Assembly (NCBI GenBank): GCA_040772305.1
Contig: JAXGYK010000003.1
Coordinates: 62,001 to 126,000 of the forward strand
DNA: 64,000 nt
Direction of reading: 5' to 3'
Origin: Mesolinea sp040772305
GTDB taxonomy: Bacteria; Chloroflexota; Anaerolineae; Anaerolineales; Anaerolineaceae
In this document: positions 1 through 9,163 of the stretch, piece after piece
How positions within the stretch are numbered: the stretch's first letter is position 1
Layout: each line of letters begins with the position of its first letter
The notes under the pieces: generated by a model
What the model was told of the DNA's origin: nothing
What the model saw: only the letters and a program-made list of their open reading frames with translations
The model's database searches: none
Translations under genes and position numbers: made by a program

Positions 1-116
1 CAAAAAAGGAGGGTCGGCACTTTAACAACTGAGAGAAAAAACTGATAAAATAAACAGACTGGTATTCTTACCGCTACATATAGGCAAGATGAGCTCGTGA
101 TGGGCTAAATCTTGCG
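1..116 (+). promoter_or_regulatory. Probable CRISPR leader
   Basis: This A+T-rich non-coding stretch directly precedes the first perfect repeat. The array's degenerate repeat is at the opposite end, so new spacers should be added on this side. The leader should carry the array promoter and integration signals, but I cannot place a promoter with confidence. The cas operon would be expected just left of position 1 and is not visible. Confidence 0.6.
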
Positions 117-2457
117 GTCGCTCCCCGCACAGGGGAGCGTGGATTGAAACAAAACAGAAAAAAGCTGGAAAGATTAACTACTGCCTGTCGCTCCCCGCAC
201 AGGGGAGCGTGGATTGAAACACTCTTTCAGTGTCAACATCGTGTCCATCTATAAGTCGCTCCCCGCACAGGGGAGCGTGGATTGAAACATCGCAGACTAT
301 GCAGTTATGCATATATCTGTCCGTCGCTCCCCGCACAGGGGAGCGTGGATTGAAACTAGGCTTTGCTGGTATGCGCCATTTTTGCCCAACGTCGCTCCCC
401 GCACAGGGAGCGGATTGAAACACCTTGATACTGTTGCTGACTTCGATTATCGGAAGTCGCTCCCAACAGGGGAGCGTGGATTGAAACCTCTCGCTGCATA
501 CAGCCGGAACAGTAAAATGTAGTCGCTCCCCGCACAGGAGCGTGGATTGAAACATATTATCTTGTAAGTGCTCTTCGTTGCAGTTGGCAGTCGCTCCCCG
601 CACAGGGGAGCGTGGATTGAAACGAATGTTACTGTTACTCAGCGATACCTGGTATCTCAGGTCGCTCCCCGCACAGGGGAGCGTGGATTGAAACGCCAGA
701 ACGGCATTTAAGCGTCCCTCAGTATTGAGTCGCTCTCCCCGCACAGGGAGCGTGGATTGAAACAAGCTCCACGTTATCCCATCCATTACGCCCACTGGTC
801 GCTCCCCGCACAGGGGAGCGTGGATTGAAACCGAGTTGAGGTCAACACCCCAAAGTCTCCCGATAGGTCGCTCCCCGCACAGGGGAGCGTGGATTGAAAC
901 TTTTTACCGGAGGTTGGCTTGCTTATTCCCAGGAGTCGCTCCCCGCACAGGGGAGCGGATTGAAACATAACAACCTAAGCAAAGAACCATATTATCTACA
1001 TGTCGCTCCCCGCACAGGGGAGCGTGGATTGAAACTATTAGGCAGTTTTGGCAGATTCTTCCGAACCTACTGGTCGCTCCCCGCACAGGGGAGCGTGGAT
1101 TGAAACACCCCAAAGCGCTGTGATACCGGAAAGGTACGCGTCGCTCCCCGCACAGGGGAGCGTGGATTGAAACATCCCCGCAACGCATGGGATGATCGTA
1201 CCGAACGGTCGTTCCCGCACAGGGAGCGTGGATCTGAAACCATCTCTCCCTGTGCCGTGGAAAAGTGGTGTATGTCGTTCCCCGCACAGGGAGCGTGGAT
1301 TGAAACTTTGTTGAATTAATCGAGTAAACCATTCCTCTTGTCGCTCCCCGCACAGGGGAGCGTGGATTGAAAACGTTAATATTTAATCTTGTATCCTAGA
1401 CTTAGAGTCGCTCCCCGCACAGGGAGCGTGGATTGAAACTATACGTACTAGTCAACGAGTACGTAAAAGACCTGTCGCTCCCCGCACAGGGAGCGTGGAT
1501 TGAAACAGATATCTCCCATCTCACTTTGTTCCGAGGTCGGGCACTCCATGTCGCTCCCCGCACAGGGAGCGTGGATTGAACTGCCCACAGGGCTTAGTCT
1601 ATCTTTGGCTGTTTTTGTCGCTCCCCGCACAGGGGAGCGTGGATTGAAACATAAAATTCTGGAAGACTGTTAAAATATCTCTTCGTCGCTCCCGCACAGG
1701 GGAGCGTGGATTGAAACGTATTGCATTATTTTCTCTTTTGCGTTGGTTTTTTGTCGCTCCCTGCACAGGGGAGCGTGGATTGAAACATATCCAACATTAA
1801 GGTCGTAATCAGATTTTAAAGGTCGCTCCCCGCACGGGAGCGTGGATTGAAACTTAGACCAGAAAAAGCTGGAAAGATTAACTACTGTCGCTCCCCGCAC
1901 AGGGGAGCGTGGATTGAAACACGTACTCCATACTAAGTCCGTTCACTGATACCGTGTCGCTCCCCGCACAGGGGAGCGTGGATTGAACATATACATCACC
2001 GATAACCGAGTTCACGTTATCGGTCGCTCCCCGCACAGGGGAGCGTGGATTGAAACTGTTCCATGATTTTGGGGCTTTGCTGGTATGCGCCGTCGCTCCC
2101 CGCACAGGGGAGCGTGGATTGAAACTCCTCTTTTGCTTGGTTTCTGCCTCCACCTGGTTCGTCGCTCCCCGCACAGGGAGCGTGGATTGAAACATATTGA
2201 GCATGGCACTTGTCACACTCTACGTCGCTCCCCGCACAGGGGAGCGTGTATGGAAACCGGGTAAAACCGTCACCTATTTGATGGGCACCAGTCGCTCCCC
2301 GCACAGGGGAGCGTGGATTGAAACAATAACTCGTTTGGGATAATCGCGCGAATTGCGAAGTCGCTCCCCGCACAGGGGAGCGTGGATTGAAACATCGGTG
2401 CTGTAATACCTGCGCTTGGTACAGCAAGTCGCTCCCCGCACAGGGGAGCGTGGACTA
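117..2457 (+). CRISPR. CRISPR array, 35 repeats and 34 spacers, type I-C-like repeat
   Basis: The consensus repeat is 34 nt, begins GTCGCTCCCC and ends GTGGATTGAAAC, with an 8-bp CGCTCCCC/GGGGAGCG stem; the ATTGAAAC end is typical of subtype I-C, which is an inference without cas genes. Spacers are mostly 33-36 nt (30 at 2194, 37 at 624, 43 at 1507). By my count 17 repeats are perfect, 15 carry small insertions or deletions (for example 391-421, 456-487, 522-553, 935-966, 1822-1853), and three carry substitutions (1753, 2224 and the degenerate terminal repeat at 2428). The terminal repeat changes in its last bases, marking the old end. Two pairs of spacers match overlapping target sequence (151 with 1854, 357 with 2057). 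Several open frames cross the array but only reflect the repeat unit. Confidence 0.98.
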
Positions 2458-2598
2458 AATAACTCCAGCGACGGATTTTAAGTCCGTTGTGCCTGATTGC
2501 TCATTGGCCACGCAAGGAACCAGTTCCTGAACATAAGAACGATGGTCTTAGCGAAATTAACCATTCCCGATTTCAGCGGGTTTATACTTGCGTCTGTT

Positions 2599-3531
2599 AT
2601 GCAAGAAAAAGAGCTTAAAGCCAAAAATACAATCCATAAGCTGGAAGGCCGAGGATTATTGCTGCTGTGCGCGATGATCTGGGGCAGCGGTTTCGTAGCC
2701 CAAAGATTGGGGATGCGCGCCATGGGATCCTTTAGCTACATGTGGGGCCGCTACCTGCTGGGCGGTCTGATCCTCCTGCCCGGAGCCCTGCGCAGCCTGA
2801 AAACAGCAGGAGGAAAAGCTGAATCCGCCAGGCTCAAGGCCATTCTCCCTGCAGCTCTAAGCTGCGGTCTGCTGCTTTTTACTGCCAGTTCCATGCAGCA
2901 AGCCGGTCTGCAAACCACTACAGCCAGCCGTGCGGGCTTTCTTACCTCAATGTATCTGATCTTTGTACCTCTGATCGGCCTCGTCTTGGGCAGACGTCCG
3001 CGGCCGGAAGTTTGGCTGGCGGTATTGATGGCTGTGGCTGGGGTGTACCTGCTATCTGTAAGGGAAAAGCTGGCGCTTGGTGCCGGCGACCTGATACTGC
3101 TGATGAGCGCCTTTTTCTGGGCCGTGCATATCATCGTCATCGACTACTTTAATCAGCGTACAGAGAGTATCTGGGTCGCTTGCGGACAGTCCCTGGTTTG
3201 CGGAATCTTGGCGGGGACGGCAGCAATGATCTTTGAAAAGCCCTGTATTGCCCAATTTCAGCAGGGCTTTTGGGCAGTAGCGTATTCCGGGGTCTTTGTG
3301 GTTGCCATCGCCTATACTTTCCAGATACTGGGGCAAAAGAAAGTTTCCCCCAACCTTACAGCCATCATTTTTTCAACCGAGGCCGTATGGGCGCTGGTTT
3401 TTGGAGCAATCTTTCTTCATGAGCGCTTGAGTCCGCAGGAGCTTATCGGCTGCGCTCTGATCCTGGGGGCCACTATCATCGTACAGATCCCGTGGAAAAA
3501 AGACGGGCAGGATGCGCAGGAACAAAAATAA
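2599..3531 (+). CDS. EamA/DMT family transporter
   Basis: The protein of about 310 residues is an inner-membrane drug/metabolite transporter with two tandem EamA domains and roughly ten membrane helices. Visible marks are the N-terminal WGSGFVAQRLG helix, ending the first half near GLVLGRRP, and a second half beginning LILLMSAFFWAVHIIVID and ending with the typical SPQELIGCALILGA stretch. The frame is open from 2497, but the first 34 codons look unlike a transporter N-terminus. I therefore prefer the ATG at 2599, although no clear ribosome site precedes it. The substrate cannot be told; relatives export amino acids or metabolites. It stands 137 bases after the CRISPR array and 50 bases before the next lipoprotein gene on the same strand. 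Confidence 0.88.
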   Translation: MQEKELKAKNTIHKLEGRGLLLLCAMIWGSGFVAQRLGMRAMGSFSYMWGRYLLGGLILLPGALRSLKTAGGKAESARLKAILPAALSCGLLLFTASSMQQAGLQTTTASRAGFLTSMYLIFVPLIGLVLGRRPRPEVWLAVLMAVAGVYLLSVREKLALGAGDLILLMSAFFWAVHIIVIDYFNQRTESIWVACGQSLVCGILAGTAAMIFEKPCIAQFQQGFWAVAYSGVFVVAIAYTFQILGQKKVSPNLTAIIFSTEAVWALVFGAIFLHERLSPQELIGCALILGATIIVQIPWKKDGQDAQEQK

Positions 3532-3581
3532 GCACGAACCTTGCAACAAGCCATTGAAATCGTTTTTTTTTGGAGATGGGT

Positions 3582-4841
3582 ATGAAACGCGTTTTAATGT
3601 TCTGCCTTACGCTGCTTTTAGCTCTTGGTCTGGCAGCTTGCAACCTGCCGCCCGAGGCTTTGGGACGCACGGAAACAAAGGGACAGGATGCAATTGAGAC
3701 TGTGGTCGCATCCACCCTGACTGCAGAGGCCAATCCAAGAGGAGCTCAGGGCGAGGCCGAAGCCGCGGCAGCGAGCCCGGATGCCAACAGCACAAGCCCA
3801 GGCAGTACGCCGGAGGCCAGCCCAACGTCATCTCCTACCGCGGTTCCCACCCTGCCGCCCCCTGCCTATCAGACGTATAGCCTAACGCCCAAGGAAGAGG
3901 TGACTGCCTTGGCGATCGACACCCAGGCCTTGTATTATGTGAGCAGTCAGGCAGCAGATCGCATTTCGCGCATCAGCCTGGATGGCATAACAAGTGACTT
4001 GATTGTAGACCTGGAAGGCAGCGGCCTGGAAATTAGGGGGCCCATCCTGGCGAATGGAATTTGGCTGATCTATAAAGCCTGCAGCAGCGCTGAGGGATCG
4101 AACGCTTTCTCCCTGAACGCGGTTTATCTGGAAACACATCAGGACTTCCCCCTGATCGTGGGCTTTGAAGGGGGAACGACCCTGCGCGAGAGCGTGGAAT
4201 ATGCCCTGGACGGCGGGCAGCTGCTGGTAACGCGCTGCGAAGGTACCGCTGAGGGCCCAACCAGCTGCCGGGCGGACATTTTTTACCTGAGCAATGGCGG
4301 TCAGATGATGCTTCAAGCCCAGGAAATGAGCAGCGGCCAGCGCTGGACAGCCCCGGCCCTCACCGGAACCAATGCCCTCTGGCTGGAAGAAAGAAATGCT
4401 GAAGGGAAGCTGAGCACCACGCCGCTGGGCATGGACCTGATCACCTTTGAAACGATCGACCTGGGCGAAGGCGTGGAACCGGCCGCATGGAAGGCCTCGA
4501 GCGGACTGCTGCTCTGGAACACTGCTGGCAGCAATGAAGCGGAACCCGTTTACAAGCTCTATGATTTCGAGAGCGAGGAAGAAATAAGTATTGAATGGCC
4601 CGGCAAACTGGTCAGCGCAGTCTCTTTGACCGCCAAAACAGCCGCAGCGGCAGCCGAAACGGATGGCCTGGTGCGGATGTATACCAGCCTTGCGGGCGCG
4701 GCGCCTCAGGGCCTCATCGGCTCGGAACAGGAAGGCAGCGTCGTCGGACTGCTTGACCTCTCGGATACGATGCTTGCCTGGGCGGCCCAAGACGAAAATG
4801 GCGCAACGCAGCTGCGCTGGATGCCGCTGCCGAACAATTGA
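3582..4841 (+). CDS. Lipoprotein with Ser/Thr/Pro/Ala-rich linker, unknown function
   Basis: The protein of 419 residues has a lipoprotein signal (Lys-Arg, hydrophobic core, lipobox LAAC with the cysteine near residue 20) and should be anchored outside the cytoplasmic membrane. A low-complexity linker rich in Ala, Ser, Thr and Pro follows (about residues 45-90). The rest resembles a beta-propeller-like repeat protein by its alternating strand pattern (phrases such as SLDGI, LANGIWLIYKA, TNALWLEERNAEG), but I cannot name a family. The ATG at 3582 is preceded by GGAG at 6 nt; an earlier TTG in frame is less likely. This linker style is common in Chloroflexota lipoproteins. Function is unknown. 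Confidence 0.8.
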   Translation: MKRVLMFCLTLLLALGLAACNLPPEALGRTETKGQDAIETVVASTLTAEANPRGAQGEAEAAAASPDANSTSPGSTPEASPTSSPTAVPTLPPPAYQTYSLTPKEEVTALAIDTQALYYVSSQAADRISRISLDGITSDLIVDLEGSGLEIRGPILANGIWLIYKACSSAEGSNAFSLNAVYLETHQDFPLIVGFEGGTTLRESVEYALDGGQLLVTRCEGTAEGPTSCRADIFYLSNGGQMMLQAQEMSSGQRWTAPALTGTNALWLEERNAEGKLSTTPLGMDLITFETIDLGEGVEPAAWKASSGLLLWNTAGSNEAEPVYKLYDFESEEEISIEWPGKLVSAVSLTAKTAAAAAETDGLVRMYTSLAGAAPQGLIGSEQEGSVVGLLDLSDTMLAWAAQDENGATQLRWMPLPNN

Positions 4842-4943
4842 GCTAAATGATGCAAACAGAGGCCTGTGTCAGCGAGAGACGAGGCACAGGCGGATGAGCT
4901 GCTGCCAGCCTAAAAGGCAGTAAGAATCAAAGAAAAACAGTAG

Positions 4944-4973
4944 AACCTGCAGGCGGGACAGGGCAGGTTTCTT
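4944..4973 (+). terminator. Possible rho-independent terminator after the lipoprotein gene
   Basis: A 7-bp stem AACCTGC/GCAGGTT closes a 12-base loop and runs into TTTCTT. It lies about 100 bases after the lipoprotein stop codon. The T tract is short, so the call is moderate. Confidence 0.45.
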
Positions 4974-4994
4974 AAGATTCCTTTGACCACGTGA

Positions 4995-6486
4995 GTATCT
5001 GTTTCAAAAGTGCGTGATTTAGGAAGAAAGAGGAAGGTCATCATTGATTATACCCTTGAATAAAGAGGCATAAGGAGCAGACAACTTACCAGATTTCAGA
5101 ATTGGAAAACTGGCGGAATGTACTGTGCCGCGATATGGCTTTGCCCTTGTTTTTTTAGAGTTTGCTTGCATGGCCTTTGAAGTGTGGAACTGAAAACTAT
5201 TTGAGAAGAGTTCCTTTTTATGTTCCAGAATTGCCAACATAGCTCTGGCGCCGTCAAGGCTCCAACTGACACCGCGGGTCTTCATTCTTTGGGCGACCAA
5301 TTTGCCAACATTCGATTCAATGGCACCAAGGGAAAAGCCTTGAAGGATTTCATCAGCATGGTTGCGCAAGTATTGCAAACAATCTAATCTGGCTTTAGCC
5401 TTTGCATCAGGAAGCCCGACACAGGCCTTCAACAAGGACTTTTCGATAGAAAGAAAGCCTTGGGAATAGAGCTTTTGGACCACCTCTTTGGCAGGCAGAC
5501 TTGTCCCAAAAGCTGAGGAGATAGCGCGTTTCACATGATAGGGGTCCAGAACCCTGATCGAATTATTGATTCCCAGCAGATCGAAACTAGTGCCCACCCA
5601 GGGACTGCCATCTCCGCCAATCACCAGCGTCTTTGTGCTCTGCAGATCGTAGCGGGCGTAGAGCCTCTCCCTGATCATTTCCTGCCACTTCTGAGCTGGC
5701 AAGCCGATAGAAGTGATGCAGACTTTGTCCTTCAGCCTTTTTCTGCTTCCGGAGATGTATTGTTTCCCTGTATATGCGATCGCCATCCTGACTTCCATCT
5801 TGCGCTGTTTCTCCTTTTGCAAGGCTACCCAAACCCCGTCGGCTTCACAATACAATCGCGGTGCTTTGATCTGACCAGGTTGTTCTGCCTGACAGCTCTG
5901 TTCCTGCGCAGATAAGCTCTGACCAATTCTGCGTACCACCCAACCCACAGTTGAGGGACTGATGCTTTGATGACTGACATACCCGTTTACCTCAGCTGTA
6001 TCACGATAACTGAGGCTGGCTGCCAGAGCACTGATCTGTTCTTCTGCTTTTTGCGTGCGCCGTTGATAGGGAACGAAACCAAGCAATTCATCCAGAGGAG
6101 TCCAGACCCTGCCATCCGCCAAACGATAGCTTCGCCTTCGGTATCTGATGCTGAACCTTTGGAATTGGTAACAACGTTCTTGGGTGCGGATACTGACCCC
6201 TTCCGGATACTGACTGGCTTTCATCCCCTTTTCGAAATCTGAGAAGGCTGCTTCGGCGACCGCCTGGGTCGTTTGGTTTACGATCTCCCTGAGGTCTTCT
6301 TCAATATGTTCTGACCGTACTGTTATTTGAAGAACCTTACCCTCACCATTTTCCCTTTGTACGTGTATACTCATGGTGACTCTCATAGTCATTGGAAGTT
6401 CCTTTCGCTTTGTTTTTTCAGCAAAAACTAATTGTATTGGAACTTCCTCTTTTTTTCTCTTGACTACGCTCTTTTGAAACGCATAC
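4995..6486 (-). mobile_element. ISLre2-family insertion sequence with 9-bp target duplication
   Basis: The element is 1492 bp. Its ends form a 19-bp imperfect inverted repeat: GTATCTGTTTCAAAAGTGC on the left and GTATGCGTTTCAAAAGAGC read inward from the right. Direct copies of ACCACGTGA flank it exactly, at 4986-4994 and 6487-6495, as expected for a target duplication of this family (8-9 bp). It carries a single transposase gene on the minus strand. The intact ends and identical duplication point to a recent insertion. It landed between the lipoprotein terminator and the promoter region of the next gene. Confidence 0.9.
5019..6392 (-). CDS. ISLre2-family (UPF0236) transposase
   Basis: The protein of about 457 residues belongs to the UPF0236/ISLre2 transposase family. 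It shows the expected order: N-terminal region, the FxRRxYR-like block (IRYRRRSYRL), the LAASLSYRDTAEV helix block, then the catalytic region with EADGVWV, VIGGDGSPWV and LDPYHVKRAI, which match the family's DG(E/D)...GDGA.WI...D.FHL pattern. I chose the ATG at 6392 because AAGGAA precedes it by 7 nt; the frame stays open upstream to 6530, beyond the IS end, which cannot be part of the gene. It appears intact. Confidence 0.9.
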   Translation of the reverse strand: MTMRVTMSIHVQRENGEGKVLQITVRSEHIEEDLREIVNQTTQAVAEAAFSDFEKGMKASQYPEGVSIRTQERCYQFQRFSIRYRRRSYRLADGRVWTPLDELLGFVPYQRRTQKAEEQISALAASLSYRDTAEVNGYVSHQSISPSTVGWVVRRIGQSLSAQEQSCQAEQPGQIKAPRLYCEADGVWVALQKEKQRKMEVRMAIAYTGKQYISGSRKRLKDKVCITSIGLPAQKWQEMIRERLYARYDLQSTKTLVIGGDGSPWVGTSFDLLGINNSIRVLDPYHVKRAISSAFGTSLPAKEVVQKLYSQGFLSIEKSLLKACVGLPDAKAKARLDCLQYLRNHADEILQGFSLGAIESNVGKLVAQRMKTRGVSWSLDGARAMLAILEHKKELFSNSFQFHTSKAMQANSKKTRAKPYRGTVHSASFPILKSGKLSAPYASLFKGIINDDLPLSS

Positions 6487-6502
6487 ACCACGTGATATAT
6501 TT

Positions 6503-7024
6503 GTGACTCTTTACCTAATTTCAGGTACAATTAAATTACCCACGCGGAGAAGAAGCAAGAAGAAAAATCCTAAACAGGAAAGGAGTGACATCCCGCCAGT
6601 GAGCAGAGTACTGAAAATAGTCCTTGTCACAATTGGTGTCGTCTTGTTGCTTTATGGGGTGTACTTCCTCTTGGGAAGGCCGGCAATACCGGTCCCGACC
6701 ATTCAGCAAAAGATTGGCCCAGAAAATCAACTCTATAGCCTTGTAAAGGCCACCGAATCAGACCAAATTAAATTAACTTTAATTACCAGCGGCAAAATCA
6801 TTGCCAGCTCCGATGGCGATTCATTGGCCACAATCAATTACACACCTCAAAGCCTGGATAACGCCATCCGGCTAGCCGAGCCCTTCCTTAATCAGGGTGA
6901 TTCCCAGAGCAGGCTAATCAAAATGCTCAATAATCCCCTGATCCGCAGGATTCCTGTGAGCGCAGTGGCTTGGTTTTATCACATTGTCCGCTTTAATTTT
7001 TCCGTTTTATTTGATGCACGTTAG
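6503..7024 (+). CDS. Single-pass membrane protein of unknown function
   Basis: The frame encodes up to 173 residues: a basic N-terminus, one strong membrane helix (VLKIVLVTIGVVLLLYGVYFLLG) and an outside domain of about 110 residues. I do not recognise a family. The start is uncertain: GTG at 6503 is the longest choice, while GTG at 6599 lies 13 nt after AGGAG and would put only six residues before the helix. A possible promoter (TTGTGA at 6501, TACAAT at 6526, 19 bp apart) would favour the later start. The ISLre2 element ends only 16 bases upstream of 6503. A secreted protein gene follows 47 bases downstream and may be cotranscribed. Confidence 0.6.
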   Translation: MTLYLISGTIKLPTRRRSKKKNPKQERSDIPPVSRVLKIVLVTIGVVLLLYGVYFLLGRPAIPVPTIQQKIGPENQLYSLVKATESDQIKLTLITSGKIIASSDGDSLATINYTPQSLDNAIRLAEPFLNQGDSQSRLIKMLNNPLIRRIPVSAVAWFYHIVRFNFSVLFDAR

Positions 7025-7071
7025 ATCTCTTATCGTCAGTTTTTTAGACCATTGAAATGAGGATGCCAAGA

Positions 7072-7896
7072 ATGAAAAAATTACGAAATCTTCTCCCCAT
7101 AGCGCTGACCATTGTGACCGTTCTTGCGCTTTCGCTGATGTTACAAACTCCCCTGGTAGAGGCAGCACGCAACGCGCAGGATGGACCTACCAATCGCATT
7201 TATCTGGATGTAACCTACAACCCTAATACGATGAACTACAGCATTGGCGGGCTTACCAAGGATCAGCTAACTGAGTTGGGTGTTCCTGAGATTCCGGCAG
7301 ACGCCTGGGACCTGGTAAAAAACCTAAAAAGCCTGAGCCTCAAGATTAACAACACCGAAATCAACCTGCTTGCTGATGGAGTTCAGTTTGCTACGATCGA
7401 CTGGACCAAAGAAAGCCGCGCCTGGCTTTACAGCATCGTGAGTGCCTATGCCGATGACCTGCCCATGGACGAGGCCAGAGCCGAAGAGTGGTTAGACAAA
7501 GTGGATATTGAGGTGACAATTCGCCGCGCAGACACTTTGAGCGACCCCCTGGTTATCGCTCTGGATACGCCGCTGCATGTGGATATCACCCAGGCCGGTG
7601 TACTCAAAGTAGAAGGCATGGATACCGGCCATAGCCTTGCGCCTGAGCTCAAAAAGATGCTGGTAACTGGCAAGGTGAAACATGCAGCCATATGCTGGAG
7701 CAGAGGTGTGCTGGATACCGCTGTAAATGGTTCCTCGCTCCCTCAAATAACCCTGCATCAGGAGGGTATTGAAATAGTGGATCAGGCTTTTGACCTGAAC
7801 ATGGGCGACCTGAGCTTGCTTTTCCAGACCCAATTGGGCGTGGATATTGTTTATGGTGATGGCATGCACGGCATGACACGGTGCGGCGGCGAATAA
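7072..7896 (+). CDS. Exported protein of unknown function
   Basis: The protein of about 275 residues begins with a typical Sec signal peptide (MKKLRN, hydrophobic core, cleavage likely after VEAA near residue 32). The mature part has no cysteine cluster or catalytic motif that I can identify and contains two acidic segments. I chose the ATG at 7072, preceded by GAGG; an in-frame ATG at 7057 is possible. A strong terminator follows the stop codon by 24 bases. It probably forms a small unit with the preceding membrane protein gene. Confidence 0.7.
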   Translation: MKKLRNLLPIALTIVTVLALSLMLQTPLVEAARNAQDGPTNRIYLDVTYNPNTMNYSIGGLTKDQLTELGVPEIPADAWDLVKNLKSLSLKINNTEINLLADGVQFATIDWTKESRAWLYSIVSAYADDLPMDEARAEEWLDKVDIEVTIRRADTLSDPLVIALDTPLHVDITQAGVLKVEGMDTGHSLAPELKKMLVTGKVKHAAICWSRGVLDTAVNGSSLPQITLHQEGIEIVDQAFDLNMGDLSLLFQTQLGVDIVYGDGMHGMTRCGGE

Positions 7897-7920
7897 AAGA
7901 CTTTTCATTGATTAACTATT

Positions 7921-7951
7921 AACAGACCGGCCAGCCGGTCTGTTAGTTTTT
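7921..7951 (+). terminator. Rho-independent terminator
   Basis: A perfect 10-bp stem, AACAGACCGG/CCGGTCTGTT, with a four-base loop is followed by a run rich in T (AGTTTTT). It follows the exported protein gene. Confidence 0.85.
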
Positions 7952-8168
7952 AATTAAAAGAAAGATTCCAAGTTTGATTTCAGTTCATTCACCGCTTCTC
8001 GATATCGAGCTCGACTTTGGATGAAGTTATCACGAATATTTTGTTCTGAGTTGAGCCACCGCCCGGCTCAAGGTACAGCGGAATGGCAGCTCCGCTGCAT
8101 CGTCATATACAATTAGCCGGTATCAATAATATATTTGTAATCAGGAAGAAGAAAAGAGCCAGATAGCC

Positions 8169-8767
8169 ATGAAAATTTTTTATGCTCCACATGGATTTCG
8201 ACTGAAAAATCTTTGGCCTCTGCTGGGGTTGCCGATTTTTATTGCAGTTGTTTTTATTATGCTGTTCGACAAGGGTCTGTTAGACGAAAATAACCGCCCT
8301 TATACCCCCATTCACTCCGCTTTTATTATCATCGTAGCCGGTTTTTTTCTTTGCTCATCGTTGCTTATTTCTTTAGCCTCTTTAAAAAGCGGGTGGTATT
8401 AAGAATCGAAAACGAACAAATCAGCTGTTTTGAAAACTCACCTGCTTTCTCCAGAAACTTGCCTTCCAGCTCTCTTGTCGGCTTCACACATTTTTACGAA
8501 CACAGTTTGGCGAAGAAGGTAACGGGCACAATGATTAACCTTCCGTATCGTTACATTATCTTGCATTTCAAGCAGCCTTATTGTGCCTGGATGATTCCCG
8601 AAAAGTCTTTTAATGAGATCAAGGAATTAAAAGACTTCCTTCGTTCTGCCGGTATCCCGGAAATTCCCTTTGCCCGTAGTATGTATCCGAAGGATGCATT
8701 GTATGTTCCGGTAAATTTTTTATACGTTCCCGATGAGGAAGATTGCGGCATGATCGTGAATCGATGA
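8169..8767 (+). pseudogene. Frameshifted membrane protein gene (two overlapping frames)
   Basis: Frame 8169-8402 encodes 77 residues with two membrane helices (LLGLPIFIAVVFIMLF and AFIIIVAGFFLCSSLLI). Frame 8351-8767 encodes 138 residues that start in the same helix region and continue KKRVVLRIENEQISCF into a soluble C-terminal domain. Together they have the layout of small STM3941-like proteins (two helices followed by a PH-like domain). The break falls near the A-rich stretch around 8385-8395, so a single-base error or a real frameshift would join them. Neither half looks complete alone. Family assignment is tentative. Confidence 0.6.
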
Positions 8768-9163
8768 TAAGAACCTTACCGGAATAGCAACAAGCAATGA
8801 GGAGGTCCGACTAGTCCGGAAGGTACCTGTCGGATAAAGACAGCGGGGAGAATGATTCAAGAAAACCCGCACGGTCAGTATTTTTTTGGCTATACCAATC
8901 ATCTGGAGGCCTCAGCAAAATGCACTTTTGGGCAGCAGTCAGGTTTATTGAATATGTTTTTGTGAAGCAATCTCGTAAGCACTCAAAATTGAACAATGCA
9001 CTTGAATTGAATCTTGCACCCAAGGCAAACTTTTATGGGGATTGTATTTTTTTGGCGTCCTTAGCCAGCTTATAAACCAAAACAAGGCAATTAGCCGCCC
9101 TAAATGAGAACTTTTAAGCCCTGGTTAAATAAGTGAGCATGTTCTCAGAAAATTGGCGATGGG
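8768..9163. other. Non-coding stretch before the IS481-type transposase
   Basis: I see no convincing gene, RNA or terminator here. It probably contains the left end of the IS481-type element, since the transposase stop codon lies at its right border, but I could not fix the terminal inverted repeat. Confidence 0.4.

Noticed and set aside
178..2427. Long open frames on both strands across the first 2.4 kb
   Set aside because: They encode only the repeated CRISPR unit (FQSTLPCAGSD-like words) interrupted by spacers, not proteins.
3882..4790. 302-codon minus-strand frame opposite the lipoprotein gene
   Set aside because: It is a shadow of the plus-strand gene, without ribosome site or recognisable motifs.
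6503..6530. Extension of the ISLre2 transposase gene to 6530
   Set aside because: The IS ends at 6486, so codons beyond it cannot belong to the element; the start at 6392 has a good ribosome site.
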